Assembly (NCBI GenBank): GCA_902554355.1
Contig: CACDOC010000001.1
Span: 67,839 to 101,579 of the forward strand
Reading direction: 5' to 3'
Source: an uncultured SAR86 cluster bacterium
GTDB lineage: Bacteria > Pseudomonadota > Gammaproteobacteria > Magnimaribacterales > Magnimaribacteraceae
DNA: 33,741 bases
Made by a program: the position numbers and the translations under genes. The notes under the pieces are model-generated. The model ran no database searches, was not told where the DNA came from, and was given only the letters and a program-made list of their open reading frames with translations. Of this stretch, positions 16,826 through 26,662 are shown piece by piece. Numbering within the stretch: the first letter of the stretch is position 1; each line of letters begins with the position of its first letter.

Positions 16826-17731
16826 ATGAACTTAAAAGAAACAGATCTAAACTTATTTAAAGCCTTTGACGTTATCTATACTGAAAAGAATCTAACCAAA
16901 GCAGGTGAAATCCTAGGAATAACACAACCTGCTGTAAGCAATGCCCTATCTAGACTAAGAGAGATGTTCAATGATGAACTTTTCATAAGATCTTCCAAAG
17001 GCATGCTACCCACTCCAGTGGCTCAAGATATTATTAAAGATGTAAGAGAGGCGTTGGGGTTAATGAATAAAACTATTGCACAAACCGACTCTTTTGACCC
17101 TAGCACTTCCGAAGTTACTTTTAAAATATCTATTGGTGATAGTTCCGAATATAGGCTTTTACCAATATTACTTAAGGAATTAGCAAAAGATGCGCCTAAT
17201 ATTTCAGTTGAAAGTTTTTTAATTCCTCGAAAAGAGACTCCAAAAGAATTGTCTGCAGGAAACGTAGATTTCTGCATAGATCCACCGGTACATACTGATT
17301 CTTTTTTAAGGCATAAAAAGATTTATGAAGATGATTACGTGCTTATAGCAAGAAAAGGTCATCCGATAATGAAAAAGAAAAAAATTAGCATGGATGAGTA
17401 TTTATCTCTTTCCCATATACATGTTTCCAATAGAAAGTCAGGCATAGGTCTTGTTGATATGGCTCTAAACAGATTAGGGCATTCAAGAAAAATAACACTT
17501 AGGTCTCAGAACTTCTTAGTTGCACCTTTTGTTATTGAAAGATCAGACTTAGTAATTAGTACCACGAGAGGTTTTGCGAAACACAGAGGTTTAGAAGTAA
17601 TGGAATTGCCCTTCAAAATTGATCCAATAGTTTTGCATCTGTATTGGCACGAATCAAAAGATTCTGATCCCTCTAATCAATGGATGAGGGAATTAATGCT
17701 TAAAACATACGGTCTAATAAATAAAACTTAG
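16826..17731 (+). CDS. LysR-family transcriptional regulator
   Basis: A 301-residue regulator. The N-terminal winged helix-turn-helix is clear: LNLFKAFDVIYTEKNLTKAG, then GITQPAVSNALSRLREMFND ending in ELFIRSSKGMLPTP (to about residue 68). The remainder is a periplasmic-binding-protein-like effector domain. The LeuO/NodD-type start (DLNLFKAFDVI.TE..LT.A) is recognisable. The effector is unknown. Divergence from the acyl-CoA dehydrogenase makes that gene the likeliest target, possibly with an acyl-CoA or its product as signal. The stop is one base from the 3' end of the tRNA-Leu gene on the other strand. Confidence 0.93.
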   Translation: MNLKETDLNLFKAFDVIYTEKNLTKAGEILGITQPAVSNALSRLREMFNDELFIRSSKGMLPTPVAQDIIKDVREALGLMNKTIAQTDSFDPSTSEVTFKISIGDSSEYRLLPILLKELAKDAPNISVESFLIPRKETPKELSAGNVDFCIDPPVHTDSFLRHKKIYEDDYVLIARKGHPIMKKKKISMDEYLSLSHIHVSNRKSGIGLVDMALNRLGHSRKITLRSQNFLVAPFVIERSDLVISTTRGFAKHRGLEVMELPFKIDPIVLHLYWHESKDSDPSNQWMRELMLKTYGLINKT

Positions 17732-17732
17732 A

Positions 17733-17817
<85 letters not shown>

Positions 17818-17828
17818 AAGTGGTGAGT

Positions 17829-17857
17829 ATTATAGGCATCTACTCGTTTGATGTCGC
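17829..17857 (-). promoter_or_regulatory. Promoter of tRNA-Leu
   Basis: On the reverse strand GCGACA (17852-17857) is followed after 17 bases by a perfect TATAAT (17829-17834), 11 bases before the tRNA 5' end. This sigma70-type promoter lies partly in the 3' end of the coiled-coil membrane protein gene. Confidence 0.7.
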
Positions 17858-18535
17858 CTCTTCAGAACCAATATTTAAAATTTCTAACTCTAAATCATTT
17901 AACTTATCTTTGAGAGATAATATCGACTGATTTACTTGATTTCGATAAAGGTCCATAGATTTAATTGCGTCCTCTAAATCAACCAATCTATCTTCGGTAT
18001 CGTCATTCTCAGAAGAAGGGCTAACCATATCTAAAGATTGACTGAACTTTTCTTGCATTTTTTCAAGTTTAGAAAGCTCTAGATTTAATGATCTTTGTTT
18101 CGCTGATAATGTTTTATATTCTTTATCAAGAACTTGTAGAGTCTCTTCTATAGATTCTATGGAATTTAAATTCTGGGATATGCTCTTTCTATTCTTCTTA
18201 TTACTTAAATCCCATAATTTCCTAATCTCCTTATTAATAAATTTTAAGTCTTGGGAATTTGTCTCCAGAAGATCATCAACTTTATTAGATTGAATTGAAA
18301 TGCTCTCTTCTAACATACTAATTCTTTCAATAAAGCTTTTTCCAGCTTGCTGTTGACTTCCAGAAGTATTAAAAAACCACAGCCCCAATAAGATTAGTCC
18401 AATTGTGTTGACTATGGTTATAGTTGATGAAAACAGCATAGATCCGCCTTTAATTCTTCTTTGCCCTCTATTTGAGACAGCTTCTGAACGGACAGGCTTA
18501 ATATCTTGGTTTTCTTCTTCTTTAGATTTGTTCAT
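17840..18535 (-). CDS. Single-pass membrane protein with long coiled coil, function unknown
   Basis: A 231-residue protein not assigned to a named family. A charged cytosolic head (1-32) is followed by one membrane segment (about 33-55, MLFSSTITIVNTIGLILLGL) and a periplasmic coiled coil from about 65 to 220, with heptad-like Leu/Ile spacing and repeated Glu/Lys/Ser. The stretch FINKEIRKLWDLSNKKNRKS (about 98-117) looks like a conserved patch. A fairly acidic, Ser/Asp-rich break near residue 170-180 (SPSSENDDTEDR) splits the coil. A structural or cell-envelope scaffold is possible but unproven. The gene is transcribed toward tRNA-Leu and carries its promoter in its 3' end. Confidence 0.75.
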   Translation of the reverse strand: MNKSKEEENQDIKPVRSEAVSNRGQRRIKGGSMLFSSTITIVNTIGLILLGLWFFNTSGSQQQAGKSFIERISMLEESISIQSNKVDDLLETNSQDLKFINKEIRKLWDLSNKKNRKSISQNLNSIESIEETLQVLDKEYKTLSAKQRSLNLELSKLEKMQEKFSQSLDMVSPSSENDDTEDRLVDLEDAIKSMDLYRNQVNQSILSLKDKLNDLELEILNIGSEEATSNE

Positions 18536-18639
18536 TATTAGGTATATTTTAGTCTTTCTTTCTATTTGATCGAAGATACAATAGAAGTTTATATTAAAAG
18601 TTAAACAATTAGGATTAGATTTAATTTAAGAGGAATTAT

Positions 18640-19743
18640 ATGAATTTTGAATTTTCAGGAGACCAAATGCAATTGAAAGATATTGCTAGGAAATTTTTAG
18701 AGAAAGAAGAATCAGTTAAAAGAGCCAGGGCAGTCCTGGAAGGCGAAGAGTCTTATGACAAAGATCTTTGGTCTCAAGTAGCTGAGATGGGCTTTACTGC
18801 TACTGCCATTCCTGAAGAATATGGTGGTTTAGGTTTAGGATATTTAGAACTTTGTGTAATAGCAGAAGAACTAGGAAGAAGTTTAGCTCCGACACCTTTT
18901 TCATCTAGTGTCTACTTGGCTACAGAATCTATTCTTCAATTTGGTTCAGATTCATTAAAACAAAACTATCTTCCCTCTTTGGCAAGTGGAGAAAAAATAG
19001 GTGCATTTGCTCACTCAGAATCAACTACTGCCCCAACTGAACAAAACATAACTTGCGAATTTAAAGATGGTTCTTTAAGCGGATCAAAAATTGCCGTAAC
19101 TGACGGAGATGTAGCAGATTTTTATATAGTCTCTGCTAAGACAGGGTCTGAAATTGGGCTATTTCTTGTTGAGTCTTCAGCAGATGGAGTTGAAATATCT
19201 AGCCAACCTACTCTTGATCCTTCTAGATCTCATGCTTCCATAACATTTAAAAATGCTAAAGCTGAAGCATTAGACTCTGGATGGTCAAATATAACCACAT
19301 TGCTTGATAGAGCTGCTGTTCTTTTTTCATTTGAACAACTTGGTGGCGCAGAAGCTTGCATGGATATGGCTAAAGAATACGCTATGGGTAGATATGCTTT
19401 TGGTAGATCTATAGCGTCCTTCCAAGCTATAAAACATAAATTAGCTGATATGTACATTGCAGTAGAGTTAGCAAGATCTAATTGCTACTACGGGGCTTGG
19501 GCTTTAAGTACGGACGCTCCGGAACTACCTACGGCAGCTGCAACTTGTAGGGTTAGTGCTAGTCAGGCTTATCATGAATGCTCTAAAGAAAATATACAAA
19601 CACATGGCGGAATGGGTTTCACTTGGGAATTTGATTGTCATCTCTATTACAGAAGATGCAGACAACTGGCTGCGAACATAGGAAGCCAATCAATTTGGAA
19701 AGATAAACTAATTAGCTCCTTAGAGAGAGCTAATCAAATATAG
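18640..19743 (+). CDS. Acyl-CoA dehydrogenase, probable non-catalytic partner subunit
   Basis: A 367-residue acyl-CoA dehydrogenase-fold protein: N-terminal helical domain with MGFTATAIPEEYGGLGLGYL, a shortened middle beta domain, and a C-terminal helical domain ending QTHGGMGFTWEFDCHLYYRR. The C-terminus has no GT(D/N)E-type catalytic Glu motif after that point (it runs QLAANIGSQSIWKDKL). The next gene has it. Adjacent ACAD genes of this kind in Mycobacterium (FadE28-FadE29, ChsE1-ChsE2) form heterotetramers with one FAD-competent active site type; the same is inferred here. AGAGGA lies upstream of the ATG. There are 9 bases between its stop and the next start. Confidence 0.9.
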   Translation: MNFEFSGDQMQLKDIARKFLEKEESVKRARAVLEGEESYDKDLWSQVAEMGFTATAIPEEYGGLGLGYLELCVIAEELGRSLAPTPFSSSVYLATESILQFGSDSLKQNYLPSLASGEKIGAFAHSESTTAPTEQNITCEFKDGSLSGSKIAVTDGDVADFYIVSAKTGSEIGLFLVESSADGVEISSQPTLDPSRSHASITFKNAKAEALDSGWSNITTLLDRAAVLFSFEQLGGAEACMDMAKEYAMGRYAFGRSIASFQAIKHKLADMYIAVELARSNCYYGAWALSTDAPELPTAAATCRVSASQAYHECSKENIQTHGGMGFTWEFDCHLYYRRCRQLAANIGSQSIWKDKLISSLERANQI

Positions 19744-19752
19744 GAGAAAATT

Positions 19753-20982
19753 ATGGATTTTAACGATACTCCAGAAGAAGCTAAATTTAGAAAAGAAGCT
19801 TATGAATGGCTAAAGGCCAATGCCCCTTTAAAAGAAGGTCCAAAAGACGGCTGGAGAGCAGCTTCTGAAGAAGAAGGACTTAAAGAGGTTAAAGTTTGGC
19901 AGAAAAAATTACATGAAGCTGGTTGGGCATGCATGCACTGGCCAAAAGCTTATGGCGGACGTGAATCTACTCCTATTGAGAGAGTTATTTGGGGACAGGA
20001 AGTTTCTAAATTTAAAGTTCCTGGTGGCTATCTTGAGATCGGCCAAGGGATGGCTGGACCTGTAATGATGATGTACGCAACCGATGAACAAAAAGAAAGA
20101 TACCTTCCTCCTTTGGCAACTGGTGAAGAAATATGGTGTCAGCTTTTTAGTGAGCCTGCTGCAGGATCAGATGTTGCTGGAATTAAAACAAAGGCTGAAT
20201 TAGATGGAGACACCTGGACAATCAATGGTCAAAAAGTATGGACTTCAGGTGCTCATTTTAGCGATTACGGAATTCTAGTTACTAGAAGCGATCCTTCTGC
20301 ACCCAAACATAAAGGTTTGACCTTCTTCTTTGTTGATATGAAATCTCCAGGTATTGAAGTAAAACCAATAAAACAAATATCTGGTGGTGCGAACTTTAAT
20401 GAAGTTTATTTCACTGACGTAAAAATACCTGATAGCCAACGATTGGGTGCTATTGGAGATGGTTGGAAAGTTTCTCTTACAACATTAATGAATGAAAGGC
20501 TTGCAGTAGGTGATGCATCAGGACCTGATTTTGAAGAAGCTTTCTCTCTTGCAAGAGGTCAAGATCTAAATGGAAAACTAGCAATTGAGAATGATGCGGT
20601 AAGAGAAAAACTAGCAGATTGGTATTGCCAACAGAGTGGTTTAAAGTATGCCAAATATAGAAACATTTCAGCTTTATCTAGAGGAGAAACGCCAGGCCCT
20701 CAATCTTCAATAACAAAAATTGTTAGTGGTAATAAATTACAAGAAGTTGCTAATTTTGGCCTAGATATCTTAGATTCTGCCGGAATAGTGAGGAGTGATG
20801 AAGAAGGTGCTGAACAATCTATGTATCAATATGGATTTTATGGTGCTGCTGGAATAAGGATTGCTGGCGGAACAGATGAGATACTAAAAAACATCATTTC
20901 AGAACAAGTTTTAGGGATGCCTCAAGACATGAGAGCAGATAAAGGCATTCCGTTCAACGAAATACCGACAGGAAATAAGTAA
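19753..20982 (+). CDS. Acyl-CoA dehydrogenase, probable catalytic partner subunit
   Basis: A 409-residue acyl-CoA dehydrogenase. It shows MHWPKAYGGRESTPIERVIW, CQLFSEPAAGSDVAGIKTKA, INGQKVWTSGAHFSDYG, DVKIPDSQRLGAIGDGW and, near the C-terminus, RIAGGTDEILKNIISEQVLG, where the Glu of GTDE is at the usual catalytic-base position. The end DMRADKGIPFNEIPTG is typical of long FadE-type proteins. GGAGAA precedes the ATG. With the partner at 18640 it probably forms an alpha2beta2 complex acting on a bulky or branched acyl-CoA (inference). The 3' end overlaps the presumed 5' end of mnmC. Confidence 0.93.
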   Translation: MDFNDTPEEAKFRKEAYEWLKANAPLKEGPKDGWRAASEEEGLKEVKVWQKKLHEAGWACMHWPKAYGGRESTPIERVIWGQEVSKFKVPGGYLEIGQGMAGPVMMMYATDEQKERYLPPLATGEEIWCQLFSEPAAGSDVAGIKTKAELDGDTWTINGQKVWTSGAHFSDYGILVTRSDPSAPKHKGLTFFFVDMKSPGIEVKPIKQISGGANFNEVYFTDVKIPDSQRLGAIGDGWKVSLTTLMNERLAVGDASGPDFEEAFSLARGQDLNGKLAIENDAVREKLADWYCQQSGLKYAKYRNISALSRGETPGPQSSITKIVSGNKLQEVANFGLDILDSAGIVRSDEEGAEQSMYQYGFYGAAGIRIAGGTDEILKNIISEQVLGMPQDMRADKGIPFNEIPTGNK

Positions 20983-22798
20983 TTCTCTAAAAGACAATCA
21001 ATCAGCAAGCTCTTTCTTAAACCTTGAGTTTGCTGATCTGTCTTGGGAAGATAATTTTCCTTTATCTAAATTCTACGATGACCTCTATTCTTCAAAAAAT
21101 GGAGCCTATGAAGAAGCAAAACATGTATTTATTAAGGGAAATTCACTTAAGGAGAAATTCAGAAATCTAAAAGCTGAAGAAAATTTTTCTATAGTGGAAA
21201 TAGGATTCGGAGTCGGAATAAATTTCCTAGCTACTTGCGAAGAATGGTTGAACGAAAGCAAAAGTAAAAAACTTTTACAATATATAGCATTTGATAAAGC
21301 TTTATTTAGCCTAAAACAGTTCGAAAAAGCGATAGGGCATTACCCAAACCTAAAAAATTTTTCGAACGAATATATAAAAGAATATCCCTACAATATTGCA
21401 GGAACTCAAAGAATCTCCCTTTTTGAAAACAGAATCTCTCTAACTTTAATTCTTGATGATATACAAACTTCATTGTCTTACTTCAACAATGCTTCTGATA
21501 TAGATGCTTGGTATTTAGACGGTTTCTCACCAGATAAAAACCCTGATATGTGGTCTAAAGAGATTTTTAGACAGATCTATCGTGCAAGCCACAAAGATTC
21601 TACATTTTCAACCTATGCATCAGCAAGATTAGTCAAAGACAATATAGAAAATTCTGATTTAACTTACAAAATAGCTGAAGGTTTTGCTAATAAGAAACAC
21701 ATGCTAAAAGGGACGGTTAAAACTAATAAAACTAAAGGATTAATTAAACAAAAAAAGGTAGCTATTATTGGATCAGGAATAGCCGGGTCTACTCTAGCCT
21801 ATACGTTAGCCGAGAGAGGTCACAAAGTAGATCTATATGAACAAGATGAAGAAATCTGCTCGAGAGCGTCAGGAAATGATCTATTAATAACTTACCCCCG
21901 ATTGTCTGCATTCGATTCGCCATACGCTAGATTTTGTATACATTCTTTCCTATTTGCCTCATCTTTTTATGATCGCCTAAAAACAATAGCCTGGAATAGA
22001 TGTGGAGTATTACTTTTAAATCATGATGATTCTTCTCTTAAAAGACAAGCCTCTCTTTTAAATGCTAGATCTGATGACAAATTATTCGAAGCATTAAGTT
22101 GTGAGGAAGCTAGTAAAAAAGCAAATTTAAAACTAAATAACGGAGGAATGTTTTTTAAGAAAGGTGGATTTATTGAACCTAAAATATTATGTCAAAGGTT
22201 ACTGACCCATAAAAATATAAATCAAATCCTATCAACCAAGATAGAAAAATTAGATTCCGATGGGATCAATCATAAGATTGTTACTAACGGGAAAGTTATT
22301 GAATACGAAGAGGTTTGCTTATGCGCAGGACACACTTCTAAAGAATTGATAGATTTAAATGGTCTAAGTTCTAAAAGAGGACAAATCTCTTATGTGGATA
22401 GTTCAAATGATTTTGAGAACTTAAAATTTCCTATTTGTGGAAGTGGTTATTTCTCTCCGAAGGTAAATGGAACTCACATTGCAGGTTCTTCTTATAGCGA
22501 CATAAAGAATGGCGATATTGATGAAGAAGAGCATAAAAGTAATATGGAAAAATTAAAAACGATACATAGCTTTGACGTAAATATTGTAAATGGCAAGGTA
22601 GGTTTCAGGGCTGTAACAAAAGACAGAATGCCGTTAGTAGGAGTCAAAAAAGGAATTTACGTAAATACAGGGCATGGTTCAAGAGGCTCAACAAGCTCTC
22701 CTTTATGTGCAGAGATTATTGCTGACCTTATAGATGAAAAGCCCCTACCTGTGGATGATGGTATTGCTAATGCCTTGGACCTAAATAGATTTAATTAA
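20975..22798 (+). CDS. mnmC: tRNA 5-methylaminomethyl-2-thiouridine biosynthesis bifunctional protein MnmC
   Basis: MnmC finishes mnm5s2U34 in tRNA: an FAD oxidase domain removes the carboxymethyl group and a SAM domain methylates the amine. The methyltransferase domain shows IVEIGFGVGINFL and DAWYLDGFSPDKNPDMW; the oxidase domain shows VAIIGSGIAGSTLAYTLAE, SRASGND and GFRAVTKDRMPLVG. The reading frame is open upstream to a TGA at 20930-20932, and 20975-21193 encodes the conserved N-terminus (LSWEDNFPLSKFYDDLY, EEAKHVFIKGN). That stretch has no ATG, GTG or TTG, so the start is uncertain; ATA at 20975 is given as a placeholder. From there the protein has 607 residues versus 668 in E. coli. It lies inside the end of the upstream ACAD gene. 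Confidence 0.85.
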   Translation: MSNSLKDNQSASSFLNLEFADLSWEDNFPLSKFYDDLYSSKNGAYEEAKHVFIKGNSLKEKFRNLKAEENFSIVEIGFGVGINFLATCEEWLNESKSKKLLQYIAFDKALFSLKQFEKAIGHYPNLKNFSNEYIKEYPYNIAGTQRISLFENRISLTLILDDIQTSLSYFNNASDIDAWYLDGFSPDKNPDMWSKEIFRQIYRASHKDSTFSTYASARLVKDNIENSDLTYKIAEGFANKKHMLKGTVKTNKTKGLIKQKKVAIIGSGIAGSTLAYTLAERGHKVDLYEQDEEICSRASGNDLLITYPRLSAFDSPYARFCIHSFLFASSFYDRLKTIAWNRCGVLLLNHDDSSLKRQASLLNARSDDKLFEALSCEEASKKANLKLNNGGMFFKKGGFIEPKILCQRLLTHKNINQILSTKIEKLDSDGINHKIVTNGKVIEYEEVCLCAGHTSKELIDLNGLSSKRGQISYVDSSNDFENLKFPICGSGYFSPKVNGTHIAGSSYSDIKNGDIDEEEHKSNMEKLKTIHSFDVNIVNGKVGFRAVTKDRMPLVGVKKGIYVNTGHGSRGSTSSPLCAEIIADLIDEKPLPVDDGIANALDLNRFN

Positions 22799-23306
22799 AA
22801 CTAGAAATAGCTTCCTGAATTAGCTTATTAATTGACTCCTGATCATTCTGATTATTTGATCTTTTAAATCTAGTAAATGCATACCAGACAACTTCATCAC
22901 TCTTTGCATCATGGAACCTTATCGAAATTTCATCTTTGTCCGACCTAATATATCTTTGATCCCTTGTTTCAAAGTATCTTCCATAATATCCATAGCTTCC
23001 TAGATCAGAGGATCTATCAACTTCTCTTTTCGTTCCTAAATAAAATCTAACAACTAAGTCAGCTTTTTCAGATGACCTAAGACCCTTTTCTGACAAAGAG
23101 ATTTCTATAGCTCGATTAATCCTTTGAATAAGTATAGGGTTGATACTAATTAACTCAGGCGTGCTTTCTACATTTGGAGATTCAACCTTGAAAGACTTGT
23201 ACGAAGATAAATCATAATTTTGATCAGAGTCTGTTTGGATATAGGGAGAACTTGCACAAGCAGCCATTAAAGATGTTGCCAATAGAAGAAGTACGTTTCT
23301 TATCAT
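22791..23306 (-). CDS. DUF4136 lipoprotein
   Basis: A 171-residue lipoprotein: signal peptide with lipobox LMAAC (C17), then a DUF4136 domain (YDLSSYKSFKVE near 32, IQRINRAIEISLSEKGLR near 66, EISIRFHDAKSDEVVWYAF near 125). The family is periplasmic or outer-membrane attached and of unknown function; the WYA motif near the C-terminus is usual. The gene is convergent with mnmC, overlapping it by 8 bp, and comes 24 bases after the transglycosylase-like gene on the same strand, which suggests co-transcription with the ligA cluster. Confidence 0.88.
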   Translation of the reverse strand: MIRNVLLLLATSLMAACASSPYIQTDSDQNYDLSSYKSFKVESPNVESTPELISINPILIQRINRAIEISLSEKGLRSSEKADLVVRFYLGTKREVDRSSDLGSYGYYGRYFETRDQRYIRSDKDEISIRFHDAKSDEVVWYAFTRFKRSNNQNDQESINKLIQEAISSFN

Positions 23307-23330
23307 AATCTGTATAAATGATATTTATAA

Positions 23331-26010
<2,680 letters not shown>

Positions 26011-26661
26011 CTAACCGGTGCTTACCATAAATTGTCTTTTGTATTCAATGACTTGTTGTCTCATATGCTCAATCATTTGTTTAGTAAGCAGATTCCTGTC
26101 TTCATCTAGAACTTCGCATTCGAAGTATTCTTTTAAAAATTGAGAAACCTCAATTAATTGTTCAAACGATTCTAATGGACTTGAAAGATTAACAGGATCT
26201 AATACAAGAGCTACATCATCGGAAGTAGTGTCTTCTAAAAACGTTCCAGGTTTCTTGCCGTTCAAGAGACTAAAAGATATATTTCCTTTTGCGTCTAATA
26301 AAGTAAATAGACCTTTTTCTTCATAGACGAAATCAAATTTACCTAAAGCTTCTGAAATAGATTGCATAGAAAATTGATCTTTTTTTAGACTACCTAAATG
26401 TAAAATAAGAAGAGAGTTTGATGGTTGGATATCTAAAGGTGAATCTTCTATCGGTTCTTCAAAATTTTCATTAGAGGGTTCATCACTAAAACCCTGCATC
26501 CATTCTTCTTCAAAATCTTTGCCCATGTACTCATCAACATCGATGAGATCTACTTTTAAAGAGTCTCTTTTTATTCTAACGGCCCTTCTAATACCATCTA
26601 TAAATACCAAAGCTAAAAGAGCTCCTATAACTAAGGTTAATATTTCAGGCAAATTAAACAT
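26011..26661 (-). CDS. zipA: Cell division protein ZipA
   Basis: ZipA tethers FtsZ to the inner membrane in gammaproteobacterial division. The 216-residue protein starts with a membrane segment (about 4-23, PEILTLVIGALLALVFIDGI), followed by a basic patch (RRAVRIKRD), a short acidic linker (about 35-80) and a C-terminal FtsZ-binding domain (about 83-216) with SLLILHLGSL, ISFSLLNGKKPGTF and LDEDRNLLTKQMIEHMRQQV, the usual ending. The linker is much shorter than in E. coli ZipA (328 residues). The ATG at 26661 is one base after the smc stop; an upstream ATG in the smc 3' end gives a non-membrane N-terminus and was not chosen. Confidence 0.92.
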   Translation of the reverse strand: MFNLPEILTLVIGALLALVFIDGIRRAVRIKRDSLKVDLIDVDEYMGKDFEEEWMQGFSDEPSNENFEEPIEDSPLDIQPSNSLLILHLGSLKKDQFSMQSISEALGKFDFVYEEKGLFTLLDAKGNISFSLLNGKKPGTFLEDTTSDDVALVLDPVNLSSPLESFEQLIEVSQFLKEYFECEVLDEDRNLLTKQMIEHMRQQVIEYKRQFMVSTG

Positions 26662-26662
26662 T

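Noticed and set aside
21194-21196. GTG at 21194 as the mnmC start
   Set aside because: It would delete conserved MnmC residues encoded immediately upstream in the same frame.
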